A DNA stretch of 64,000 nucleotides from the NCBI RefSeq assembly GCF_000620105.1, contig NZ_JHVK01000004.1, positions 248,001 through 312,000 of the forward strand, given 5' to 3'. The position numbers and the translations under genes were made by a program. Positions 56,224-64,000 of this stretch are shown here, in pieces. The number at the start of each line of letters is the position of its first letter. Position 1 is the first letter of the stretch. Source of the DNA: Microvirgula aerodenitrificans DSM 15089 (GTDB lineage Bacteria > Pseudomonadota > Gammaproteobacteria > Burkholderiales > Aquaspirillaceae). The notes under the pieces were generated by a model. The model made no database searches, was not told the DNA's origin, and saw only the letters and a list, made by a program, of their open reading frames with translations.

Positions 56224-56919
56224 ATGATGTCCGCCATGAATCGCAAGACAGAAACTTCCACGCTCCTGATCGCCGTCGGCCTGCACGTCGTATTGCTGGC
56301 AGCCGTCGCCAAGCCGGTCGAACACACGACGCTGACCGCGCCGCGCATCGACTATGTCAGCCTCGCGCCGATCACCGAGGAAGCCCCCGCGCCTGCCGCC
56401 GCCGCGCCGGCTGCGCCCAGGAGCGAGCCGACGCCGGTCAAGCCGCAACCGGTCGTCAAGCGCGAGCCGCGCCCGGTGCCCAGGGTGGCGGACAAGTCGC
56501 CGGTAATCCCGGTGCCGACAGAAAAGGCCGCGCCGTCCACGGCGTCGGCGGCCAGTGATGCTTCCCCTGACAGGACGGCGTCGAGCGACTCGCACAGCGA
56601 CAGTCGCAGCGGCGCCGAACGCAGTGAATCGACGGCGGAAGTCGCGCCGTCCTTCAATGCCGCCTATTTGTCCAACCCCCGGCCGTCCTACCCGCCGATC
56701 TCGCGGGAAATGGGCGAGCAGGGAACCGTCATGCTGCGCGTTGAAGTCAGTGCCGAGGGCGCGCCTGTCGCCGTCAAGCTGCACAAGTCCAGCGGTTTCG
56801 GCCGTCTTGACCGCGCGGCGCTGGATGCCGTGCAGCGCTGGCGCTTCGTGCCGGCCAAGCGCGGCAGCACTGCCGTTGCCGGCAGCGTGCTGGTTCCCAT
56901 GAAGTTCAATTTGACCTAA
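56224..56919 (+). CDS. tonB: TonB energy-transducing protein
   Basis: A protein of 231 residues (or 227 from the ATG at 56236). An N-terminal membrane anchor (LLIAVGLHVVLLAAVA) is followed by a long periplasmic spacer rich in Pro, Ala, Val and Lys, then the C-terminal domain with NPRPSYPPISREMGEQGTVM and the final FGRLDRAALDAVQRWRFVPA. It carries energy from ExbBD to outer-membrane receptors. First in tonB-exbB-exbD. Confidence 0.95.
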   Translation: MMSAMNRKTETSTLLIAVGLHVVLLAAVAKPVEHTTLTAPRIDYVSLAPITEEAPAPAAAAPAAPRSEPTPVKPQPVVKREPRPVPRVADKSPVIPVPTEKAAPSTASAASDASPDRTASSDSHSDSRSGAERSESTAEVAPSFNAAYLSNPRPSYPPISREMGEQGTVMLRVEVSAEGAPVAVKLHKSSGFGRLDRAALDAVQRWRFVPAKRGSTAVAGSVLVPMKFNLT

Positions 56920-56933
56920 GGATGTCGTAAACG

Positions 56934-57611
56934 ATGGATCTGAGTCTGGTTTTTCACCAGGGTGACGCGATTCTGATCGCAGTCTTTCTGCTCTTGCTCG
57001 CCATGTCTGTCAGCAGCTGGTGGCTGATCCTGATGCGCAGCGTGCGCTACATCACGATCCGCCGGGCGAACCGGGCGCTGGACCAGGCATTCTGGGCCAC
57101 GCCGGACTGGGTGCGCGCCAGCGAGATGGTGCACAACGCCGAGGCGCCGATTGCGCGCATCGCCCAGGCCGGGCTGGACGCGCTGGCGCATTACCGCCAG
57201 CACGCAACGCGCACGCTGGGCCAGGCCTGCGGTATCGACGATTACCTGACCCGTGTCATCCGCCAGACCTTGTCGCGTGAAAACGCCAAGCTGGAAAACG
57301 GCATGACCTGGCTGGCGACCGTTGGCGCCGTTGCACCGTTCGTCGGTCTGTTCGGCACGGTGTGGGGCATCTACAACGCGCTGATCGGCATTGCCCACGA
57401 GGGACAGGCATCAATTGGCGCCGTGTCCGGTCCGATCGGGGAAGCCCTGGTGGCCACTGCCGCCGGTCTGGCGGTCGCCATCCCGGCCGTGGTTGCCTAC
57501 AACGCGCTGCTGCGTGCCAATCGCGTGCTCAGCGCCGACATGGACGGTTTTGCGCATGACCTGCATGCGCAGTTGTTGACGCAAACGGGAGAAACCGATG
57601 GCGTTCGGTAG
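56934..57611 (+). CDS. exbB: Biopolymer transport protein ExbB
   Basis: A 225-residue proton-channel subunit with three helices. The first is ILIAVFLLLLAMSVSSWWLI; the last pair includes GAVAPFVGLFGTVWGIYNAL and ATAAGLAVAIPAVVAYN. Its end overlaps exbD by 14 bases. Confidence 0.95.
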   Translation: MDLSLVFHQGDAILIAVFLLLLAMSVSSWWLILMRSVRYITIRRANRALDQAFWATPDWVRASEMVHNAEAPIARIAQAGLDALAHYRQHATRTLGQACGIDDYLTRVIRQTLSRENAKLENGMTWLATVGAVAPFVGLFGTVWGIYNALIGIAHEGQASIGAVSGPIGEALVATAAGLAVAIPAVVAYNALLRANRVLSADMDGFAHDLHAQLLTQTGETDGVR

Positions 57612-58020
57612 TTTCCATTCGCAAGGTGCGGCCCCGATGGCGGACATCAACACCACGCCGCTGGTCGACGTGATGCTGGTGCTGCTGGTGGTGTTCATCG
57701 TCACCGCGCCGCTGCTGACCAATGCGGTACCGATCCAGCTGCCGCGCGAGGCCGCCGTCCAGCACCAGGACAAGCCGGAAGCCATCCGGCTGGCCGTCGA
57801 TGCCGAGGGCAAGATGTTCTGGGACGACAAACCGGTCGACGCAGCATCGCTGGAAAAGCGCTTTGCCGATGCGGTGCGCGTGAAGCCGGAGATTGAAGTT
57901 CACGTGCGTGCCGACAAGGCTGCGCGTTATGAACAGGTCGCCGAAGTGATGGCTTCCGCCCAGCGCGGTGGCGTTGCCAGGATCGGTTTCGTGACCGAGG
58001 CGCCGGCAACCACGCGGTAG
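57598..58020 (+). CDS. exbD: Biopolymer transport protein ExbD
   Basis: A 140-residue ExbD. The single membrane helix is LVDVMLVLLVVFIVTAPLL with the proton-carrying Asp in the NTTPLVDVM context. The periplasmic domain follows. It works with ExbB and TonB; an intrinsic terminator follows. Confidence 0.95.
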   Translation: MAFGSFHSQGAAPMADINTTPLVDVMLVLLVVFIVTAPLLTNAVPIQLPREAAVQHQDKPEAIRLAVDAEGKMFWDDKPVDAASLEKRFADAVRVKPEIEVHVRADKAARYEQVAEVMASAQRGGVARIGFVTEAPATTR

Positions 58021-58041
58021 ACCGGCCTGTTGTCCACATCG

Positions 58042-58067
58042 AAAAGCCCGCCTGCTGGTGGGCTTTT
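58042..58067 (+). terminator. Intrinsic terminator after exbD
   Basis: AAAAGCCCGCC-TGCT-GGTGGGCTTTT forms an 11-bp stem with one wobble pair, followed by T. Confidence 0.87.
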
Positions 58068-58183
58068 TGTCGTTCTGTGTCGGGGCGCTACCGTAACGGA
58101 GGGTGCAGAGACTTGCGTTCCGTAATCAAATTTCAGAGAAAACGCTGTTTTATAATCGTTTTTTATGGGCAATAATCAAATTT

Positions 58184-59710
58184 ATGGAACTCATCGGTTA
58201 TCAATGGCTGGCAAATGCACTCGGCGTGTCTCCCGTGCATGCCTTTGCCGTGCAGAGCGGCATAGGACGAAGCCGGTCTACCACGACCGATGGCGATCAC
58301 CGGGTTGAGACCTACACGGAAAGCTACCGCCCTGGTGATACCTTCAGTGAGCATCTGAACTTTGCGTTCCGCTATCAGGGCGTGCATCTGGAGTTCCTGG
58401 CGCGCTTGTATCGCTTGCCACAAGCCAGGGAAGCGCTTGAACAGTGGATTGCCAGAGAGCCAACAGGGGCCTATGCCCGTCGCGCATGCTTCTTTTATGA
58501 GTGGCTGATGCCGACCAGACTGGATGTTCCGGATGTTGGCAGGGGCAACTACACGGACGCGCTGGATCCGGAAGAGTATGTAGTGGGTGCGCGGGTCAGA
58601 AACCAGCGCTGGCGCGTGAATGACAATCTGCCGGGAAACCGGGACTTCTGCCCGATTATCCGGCGTGCAGACCGTGTGAAAGAGTCGGAACAGTATGACA
58701 TCCAGGCCAGACTGACCGAGCTGGAGTCAACTTTCGGTATTGACTTGATCATGCGCAGCACTGTCTGGCTGACCGTGAAGGAAAGCAGGGCCAGCTTTCT
58801 GATCGAACATGAACAGGACAAGGAAGACCGGATCCGTCGCTTCGCTGCGGTGATGGAGAATGAATGCGGCAAACATGACAACCCCTTTGCACCGGAAACA
58901 CTGGCTACTCTGCAGAATGGCATCCTTGGGGACTCGGCTCTGCGCTATGGATTGCGCCAGTCTCCGGTCTACGTGGGACATGCCGAACGTTATCAGCCCG
59001 TAGTGGACTACATCGCACCGCACTGGAGCGATACGGGGTCGCTGCTTTCGGGCCTGTCCTGCTTTCTGGACAGGACAAGGGGAAGTGCTTCCATTGTGCG
59101 GGCGGCAACGGCCTCGTTCGGTTTTGTCTATATCCACCCGATGGTTGATGGAAACGGCCGTATTTCCCGCTTCCTGATCAACGACATACTGCGGCGGGAC
59201 GGGGTATTGCCGACGCCGGTCATCCTCCCGGTATCGGCGACAATCACAAACAGCACTCATGCGCGGGCAGCGTATGAACAGGTGCTTGAGCGCTTCTCCC
59301 GCCCCTTGATGCTGCACTACGCGGATCAATATCATTTTGGCAATGACGTTATTGGCGATGATGGAATCGAGTACAACTTCCATTTCAGCGGCTACGACGA
59401 CGCCTTGCCAGCCTGGCGCTATCCAGACCTGACTGCGCACGTGATCTACCTTGCGGAGGTGATTGACACGACGCTGACACATGAAATGCGGGCCGAGGCA
59501 AGGTTCCTTCAGGCCAATGACAATGCCAGGAAGGGGGTCAAGCAGTTTCTCGAAGCCCCGGACCACGAGCTCGACAGAATCATCCGGAGTATCCGGCAGA
59601 ACGGAAACTGCATTTCAAACCAGTTGCGCAAGCGCTACCCGCTCCTGACGGAGAAACCCGGACTGGGGGAAAGAATCGTACACGCCGTAGTCGCTGCCTT
59701 TGATGACTGA
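58184..59710 (+). CDS. Fic-domain protein, class II (probable AMPylator with inhibitory helix)
   Basis: A 508-residue protein. The Fic active-site motif is HPMVDGNGRISRF (His318), which fits HPFxxGNGR and predicts AMP transfer from ATP. A sequence SFLIE (204-208) matches the SxxxE inhibitory motif on the N-terminal side, so this is class II and probably autoinhibited. The C-terminal region after 400 is helical and may hold a DNA-binding or regulatory part. No antitoxin gene is adjacent. GC is visibly lower than around it (33 of 60 bases in 59281-59340), suggesting transfer. A TATAAT at 58151-58156 and two copies of TAATCAAATTT (58123, 58173) lie upstream. Confidence 0.9.
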   Translation: MELIGYQWLANALGVSPVHAFAVQSGIGRSRSTTTDGDHRVETYTESYRPGDTFSEHLNFAFRYQGVHLEFLARLYRLPQAREALEQWIAREPTGAYARRACFFYEWLMPTRLDVPDVGRGNYTDALDPEEYVVGARVRNQRWRVNDNLPGNRDFCPIIRRADRVKESEQYDIQARLTELESTFGIDLIMRSTVWLTVKESRASFLIEHEQDKEDRIRRFAAVMENECGKHDNPFAPETLATLQNGILGDSALRYGLRQSPVYVGHAERYQPVVDYIAPHWSDTGSLLSGLSCFLDRTRGSASIVRAATASFGFVYIHPMVDGNGRISRFLINDILRRDGVLPTPVILPVSATITNSTHARAAYEQVLERFSRPLMLHYADQYHFGNDVIGDDGIEYNFHFSGYDDALPAWRYPDLTAHVIYLAEVIDTTLTHEMRAEARFLQANDNARKGVKQFLEAPDHELDRIIRSIRQNGNCISNQLRKRYPLLTEKPGLGERIVHAVVAAFDD

Positions 59711-59962
59711 TCAGGGGGCACGCATTTTCTCTCCTGTGGACAAGTCAGGTAAGCGGGCGCCCGTATCCGGTTGTGGATAACTTTTTCCATTGACCAGAAA
59801 GCCTGCCATTGCTGGTCAGGGCGCCTCCGGTCGACTGCCGTTTCTCTTGCCCTGTGGATAAAAAATCAGTATTTCCCGCGTGCAGACGGTCATGCTCACG
59901 CCAATGCCTGCCGGGCGGGCAGCAAGGTCAAAGAAGCCGTTGCTGCCTACCCCGAACGGCAG
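59711..59962. other. Intergenic region with two perfect DnaA boxes
   Basis: A 252-base gap between convergent Fic and reductase genes. It has DnaA boxes at 59772-59780 and 59853-59861 (both TGTGGATAA) and little else. Confidence 0.6.
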
Positions 59963-62479
59963 TCAATACACGTCGCGACAATAGCGGCCTTCCGCCATCA
60001 TCTCGTCGAGTGCCTGTTCGCCGACCAGATCGCGCAGCGCGGCGTCGACGGCCGGCGCCATGCCCTTCAGGCTGCCGCATACATAGACGGCGGCGCCGGC
60101 ATCCAGCCATTCCCGCAGGGTATCCGCCGTCGTGCGCAGTACATCCTGCACGTAGCGGCCGGGTGACGGATCGCGCGAAAACACCGCATCCAGCCGTTCC
60201 AGCAGGCCCTGTTCGCGCCAGTGTTCGAGCTCGTCTCTATAGTAGAAATCGCGGTCGGCGTTGCGCTCGCCAAAGATCAGCCAGTTGCGGCCCTGACCCT
60301 GGCGCGCGCGGGCGCGCAGGTGGCCGAGCAGGCTGGCCAGTCCGGTGCCGTTGCCGATCAGGATCAGCGGCCGTTCGGTCGGCGGCAGGTGGAAGCCGGC
60401 ATTGCGGCGTACGCGCACGCTGACCTTGCCGCCCAGCGGCGCATGCCGGGTCAGCCAGCCGGAACCGGTACCGGCGCCGGTTGCCGTCTGCACCTGGCGC
60501 ACCAGCAGATGAACATGGCCGTCTTCCGGCAGCGAGGTGATCGAGTACTCGCGCGGCCGCAGTGGCGTCAGACCCGACAGCCAGCCGGCCAGCGGCCGGT
60601 CCTTCACGCTGGCCGGATCCGGCAGCACCACATCGGCCAGATACTCGCCCAGCGGGCGCGACTCGCCCTCCACGGCCACGGTCAGGCCGGCATCGAGACC
60701 GGCAGCGGCCAGCCAGGCATCGACCACCTCTTGCGCATGGCGTGGTGTGACTTCGACCAGATCCCCCGACGTCCAGTGCGGGCGCTGGTCGGCTGGCGGC
60801 GCGAGTTCCAGATGGTAGGTGGCACCCCCCAGGCTGCCGGGGTTCAGGTGCTGGCGGCTCACGATGCGCCAGTCGGCCGCGGCCGGTTCGGCTTCGGCAA
60901 CCGGTCCGGCGCCGTAATGGCTGGCCAGGGCGGCCTGCCACTGTGCCAGCGCGGCCGGATCACCGGCATCGACTTCGATCGGGGCAAAGCGGGCGCTGGC
61001 GCCGGAGCGGATCAGCCAGTCTTGCAACTGGCGCCCGAACGCGCAGAAATCATCGTACTGGCGGTCACCAAGCGCGAGCAGGGCGAAACGGACGCCGTCG
61101 AGCGTGGCCGGCAAAGCCATCCGCTTCCGGAATGCCCGCGCGCTGTCGGGCGCCTCGCCATCGCCAAAGGTACTGACGATAAACAGCACATCGTGATAAC
61201 GGCCGATGGCGTCGGGCGGCAGGCGGCCCAGCGCCTCGACGCACACGGTACGGCCGGCTGCCTGCAGGCTGGCGGCGGTCTGCCAGGCCAGTTCGGTCGC
61301 CTGACCGCTCTGGCTGGCATGGCAGACCAGTATCGCGTCGCCAGTCGTCGCTGCCGGTGTACCGGCCAGACGCGCGGCTGCCGCGACCTGTTTTTTCTTG
61401 CGCCGGCGATCGAGGTACAGCATCCAGCCGGTGATCGCGAACAGCGGCATGGCCAGGCTGGACAGCATCAGGATCAGGCGACCTGGCAGGCCGAAGTAGG
61501 CGCCGGTATGCAGAGGCAGCACGCTGGCGACCAGTTGTGCGCCGGCCGGCTTGTCGGCGTAGTTTTCCCGCGACAGCAGGGCGCCGCTGGCCGGGTCGAA
61601 TTTCAGCACATCAAAGGCGCGTTCATGCGCCGCGCCGGCGCGCTGGTAACTGACCTGCAGCGGCTGGCCCGGCTTGCTCGGCAGGCGCAGGATCATCGAC
61701 TGGTAACTGCCGACCTCGGCGGCAATGGCCGGCCAGCGGGCCTGCAGGTCGAAGCGGGGCGATGCGCGCCTGTCGCCGCGTTCGCCGCGCGGCGGGCCGT
61801 CGCCGGCACGATCGCGGGAGACGCCGGCCAGCGAGTTGACCGCATCGCGGTACCAGTCATACGACCAGAACAGCCCGGTCAGCGCCGACAGCAGATAGCA
61901 GACCAGTACCCAGGTACCGGCGGTGGCATGCAGATTCCACAGGAAGGCACGGCCTTTCAGGGCCGGTTTGAAGGCCAGCCAGTTGCGCCATTGCCGCATC
62001 AGCCGTGGCCAGCGCAGATACAGCCCGCTCAGGCACAGGAACAGCAGCGCCAGGGTCGAGGCGCCGACAATGGATTTGCCGGTCGGACCGGCCAGCAGGA
62101 AGCGGTGCAGTTCGCGAATCAGCTTCATCGCATCGGCGCCGGTCGGCGTCGCCATCCGTTCGCCGCTGTAGGGGTTCAGATACAGGGTTTCGCCACGCTT
62201 GCCACCGGGGCCGGCAAACGCGATTCGCGCCGGCCGGTCGGCATCGGCCGGCAGCATGATGAACGCAATGCGCTTGCCGGGCCCGGCCACGCGCGCGGCC
62301 AGCGCATCGGGGGCGAGCCGGACGGCAGCAGGCGGCGGCACGATATTGCCGCGATTGAGCAGCGAGACGATTTCGTCCTCGAATGACAGCAGGGCGCCGG
62401 TCAGACCGACGACTGCCAGCACCAGCCCGGCAGTGATGCCGAACAGCCAGTGCAGCTGGAACCAGACTTTTTTCAACAA
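59963..62479 (-). CDS. PepSY-flavodoxin-reductase fusion, probable siderophore ferric reductase
   Basis: An 838-residue membrane flavoprotein. Residues 1-385 are a PepSY membrane module with four helices and conserved His residues (first helix LHWLFGITAGLVLAVVGLTG). Residues about 405-545 are a flavodoxin domain (ILVCHASQSGQATELA, FIVSTFGDGEAPDSA). The rest is an FAD/NAD(P)H reductase like sulfite reductase alpha (RPREYSITSLP, ILIGNGTGLASLLGHLR, AAVYVCGSLKGMAPAV). Such fusions reduce ferric siderophores in the cytoplasmic membrane. It starts with TTG, with GGAG upstream. It is downstream of a PKHD dioxygenase and a TonB receptor. Confidence 0.9.
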   Translation of the reverse strand: MLKKVWFQLHWLFGITAGLVLAVVGLTGALLSFEDEIVSLLNRGNIVPPPAAVRLAPDALAARVAGPGKRIAFIMLPADADRPARIAFAGPGGKRGETLYLNPYSGERMATPTGADAMKLIRELHRFLLAGPTGKSIVGASTLALLFLCLSGLYLRWPRLMRQWRNWLAFKPALKGRAFLWNLHATAGTWVLVCYLLSALTGLFWSYDWYRDAVNSLAGVSRDRAGDGPPRGERGDRRASPRFDLQARWPAIAAEVGSYQSMILRLPSKPGQPLQVSYQRAGAAHERAFDVLKFDPASGALLSRENYADKPAGAQLVASVLPLHTGAYFGLPGRLILMLSSLAMPLFAITGWMLYLDRRRKKKQVAAAARLAGTPAATTGDAILVCHASQSGQATELAWQTAASLQAAGRTVCVEALGRLPPDAIGRYHDVLFIVSTFGDGEAPDSARAFRKRMALPATLDGVRFALLALGDRQYDDFCAFGRQLQDWLIRSGASARFAPIEVDAGDPAALAQWQAALASHYGAGPVAEAEPAAADWRIVSRQHLNPGSLGGATYHLELAPPADQRPHWTSGDLVEVTPRHAQEVVDAWLAAAGLDAGLTVAVEGESRPLGEYLADVVLPDPASVKDRPLAGWLSGLTPLRPREYSITSLPEDGHVHLLVRQVQTATGAGTGSGWLTRHAPLGGKVSVRVRRNAGFHLPPTERPLILIGNGTGLASLLGHLRARARQGQGRNWLIFGERNADRDFYYRDELEHWREQGLLERLDAVFSRDPSPGRYVQDVLRTTADTLREWLDAGAAVYVCGSLKGMAPAVDAALRDLVGEQALDEMMAEGRYCRDVY

Positions 62480-62498
62480 GGGAGTCTCCGCGGGACCG

Positions 62499-63179
62499 TC
62501 AGATCTCGGCCCATTGGCGCAGCAGATTGTGATAGTGACTGGTCAGCGACAGCACTTCGGTACTGTCGCCAACCTGTTCGCGCAGGCGCTGGATGGTCAG
62601 GTCCAGATCGAACATCATGGTGCGGCGCCAGTCGTCGCGGATCATGCTTTGCGTCCACAGGAACGCACAGACCCGGCTGCCGCGCGTGACCGGTTCAACC
62701 CGGTGCAGGCTGGTGGACGGATAGACGATGGCATCACCGGCCGGCAGCCTGGCCTGGTGCTCGCCATAGGCGTCCTCGACCACCAGTTCGCCGCCCTCGT
62801 ACTCGTCCGGGTCGGACAGGAACAGCGTGGTCGATACGTCGGTGCGCAGCGCCGGGCCCTGGCCGCGCACGCGGCGGATGGCGTTGTCGACGTGATTGCC
62901 GTACTGGCCGCCGCCCTGGTACAGATTGAAGTACGGCGGCAGGATGCGGTGCGGCAGCGCGGCCGAGAAAAACAGCGGATGGCGGGTCAGCGCGTCGGTC
63001 ACGACTTCGCGCAGCCCCTCGATGACCGGCGAGTTCTCCGGCAGTTGCAGATTGCGTTTGCTCTGCGATGCCTGAATGCCGGCGGTTGCCTGGCCGTCGA
63101 CCCATTCGGCACTGGCCAGGATGCGGCGGCATTCGGCCACCTGTTCGCGGCTCAGCACTTCCGGTACGTGCAGCATCAT
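62499..63179 (-). CDS. PKHD-type Fe(II)/2-oxoglutarate dioxygenase (PiuC/YbiX)
   Basis: A 226-residue dioxygenase. The iron triad is His and Asp in [10 protein letters not shown] and the later His in [11 protein letters not shown]; Arg in the GSRVCAF segment binds 2-oxoglutarate. PiuC/YbiX genes sit next to catecholate siderophore receptors such as Fiu and PiuA, as here. The substrate is unknown. Confidence 0.93.
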   Translation of the reverse strand: MMLHVPEVLSREQVAECRRILASAEWVDGQATAGIQASQSKRNLQLPENSPVIEGLREVVTDALTRHPLFFSAALPHRILPPYFNLYQGGGQYGNHVDNAIRRVRGQGPALRTDVSTTLFLSDPDEYEGGELVVEDAYGEHQARLPAGDAIVYPSTSLHRVEPVTRGSRVCAFLWTQSMIRDDWRRTMMFDLDLTIQRLREQVGDSTEVLSLTSHYHNLLRQWAEI

Positions 63180-63249
63180 GATGCGGATCTCCTGAATGGC
63201 AAAAACCGCCCGGTGCGGAAGGCACCGGACGGGGAGGGGGACTGCAGAC

Positions 63250-64000
63250 TCAGAACTTGACGTTGGCGCTCAGCACCGCCTGACGTCCCGGTGCCACCGA
63301 CACCATGTGGGTTACGTAGGCCTTGTCGTAGTAGGTCTTGTCGAACAGATTGGTCACGTTCAGGCGGACGCTGACATTCCTGGTGATGTCGTAGCTGGCC
63401 ATGGCATCAAAGCGCCAGTACGACGGCACCCACTTGGTATTGGCCGGATCGCCGTAGACCCTGGACATGTAGTACGCGCCACCGCCGACAGTCAGTTGCG
63501 GCAGGAACTTGTAAGTTGTCCACAGGCTGAAGCTGTTCTTCGGCGTATTCGGGAACTGGTTGCCCTTGTTGGCCGCGTTGTTGTTGTAGCTCCAGCTGGT
63601 GCCGTTGCGGGTGCTCCAGTACGAGCCGCCGGTTTCCTTCAGTTCGCTGTCCAGATAGGTGTAGCCGCCGAACACCTGCCATTTCGGCGTCAGCACGCCG
63701 GCGATGCCGAGCTCGAAGCCGTTGATCTCCTGCTTGCCGACCGTGGCCATGGTGTTCGCATCGACGTTGACCTTGGCATTGGTCTTGGTGATGTTGAAGA
63801 TCGCACCGCTCAGCGACAGCCTGTTGTCGAGCAGGTTCCACTTGGTGCCAAGCTCGATGCTGCGGGTCTTTTCCGGTTCCAGGTCCTTGTTGGTGGCCGA
63901 GATCGAGTCGGCGCCGTCACCGGCGGCAATACCCGGCGGGTTGGCGGCGGTCGAATAGTTCAGGTAGATGCTGCCGTTTTCGAGCGGCTTGAACACGATG
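63250..64000 (-). CDS. TonB-dependent siderophore receptor, C-terminal part (truncated by window edge)
   Basis: Only about 250 C-terminal residues are present. The sequence is outer-membrane beta-barrel with alternating pattern, [36 protein letters not shown] and [15 protein letters not shown], ending in VKF with a terminal Phe for barrel assembly. It resembles Fiu, the catecholate receptor. A hairpin follows near 63207-63233, in the short gap before the dioxygenase gene. Confidence 0.92.
   Translation of the reverse strand, partial: IVFKPLENGSIYLNYSTAANPPGIAAGDGADSISATNKDLEPEKTRSIELGTKWNLLDNRLSLSGAIFNITKTNAKVNVDANTMATVGKQEINGFELGIAGVLTPKWQVFGGYTYLDSELKETGGSYWSTRNGTSWSYNNNAANKGNQFPNTPKNSFSLWTTYKFLPQLTVGGGAYYMSRVYGDPANTKWVPSYWRFDAMASYDITRNVSVRLNVTNLFDKTYYDKAYVTHMVSVAPGRQAVLSANVKF

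Noticed and set aside
58123-58183. Two copies of TAATCAAATTT before fic as attachment-site repeats
   Set aside because: They are both upstream of the gene and only 11 bases long, so they do not bracket an insertion; more likely promoter-related.

Overview
The window is a GC-rich, gene-dense bacterial chromosome segment. Gene content and order point to a betaproteobacterium, most likely Neisseriales/Chromobacteriaceae: def-fmt next to dprA-smg-topA, tkt-gap-pgk-fba, a BPSS1780-type membrane protein, lptM-lysA, rubredoxin-thiD-hemL and pyrBI with its regulatory chain. The genus cannot be fixed from sequence alone. No rRNA, tRNA, CRISPR array, transposase or prophage gene was seen.

Layout. 0-8.3 kb: tail of a chemoreceptor, a degenerate receiver/GGDEF protein, an RNase II-family enzyme, a structured 0.2 kb repeat, the 23S rRNA hydroxylation gene rlhA, and fmt/def. 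8.5-18.8 kb: dprA, smg, topA plus a small secreted protein, a tolQ without its partners, tsaC, an MFS exporter with a coupled 37-residue membrane peptide, divergent fadH, and a BPSS1780-type membrane protein. 18.9-25.1 kb: a glycolysis/pentose phosphate block (tkt, gap, pgk, a LysE exporter, fba). 25.2-28.7 kb: molybdopterin genes moaD-moaE-mobA, aroG, and a DksA missing most zinc ligands. 29-36.8 kb: a cytochrome c, yggS-proC-yggT, thpR, the second copy of the repeat, and a Glt-type amino-acid ABC transporter with an ATPase gene at each end. 36.9-49.5 kb: rsmA, yqaA, cyaY, lptM, lysA, a GNAT, hemL, a CYTH protein, hemJ, an M48 protease, rubredoxin, a degenerate ThiD, waaA-waaC, an AT-rich DnaA-box cluster, ung, a rhodanese and a Pcm-like methyltransferase. 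49.7-56.0 kb: pyrBI with an attenuator leader, suhB, rsmE, a zinc-ribbon protein and hslVU. 56.2-64 kb: iron acquisition (tonB-exbB-exbD behind a Fur-box-like site; a Fiu-type receptor, a PKHD dioxygenase and a PepSY-flavodoxin reductase) with a lower-GC Fic gene between the two halves.

Most notable. (1) Two copies of a 159-bp element, about 28 kb apart and in opposite orientation, each between hairpins that match within a locus but differ between loci. (2) A probable replication-origin neighbourhood: an AT-rich intergenic region at 47.1-47.7 kb rich in DnaA boxes, with strong ParB parS palindromes at 42.8 and 51.4 kb. (3) A pyrBI leader that combines a T-tract start site, a 34-codon leader peptide and an intrinsic terminator. 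(4) Several proteins that keep their fold but have lost key residues (receiver/GGDEF, DksA, ThiD).
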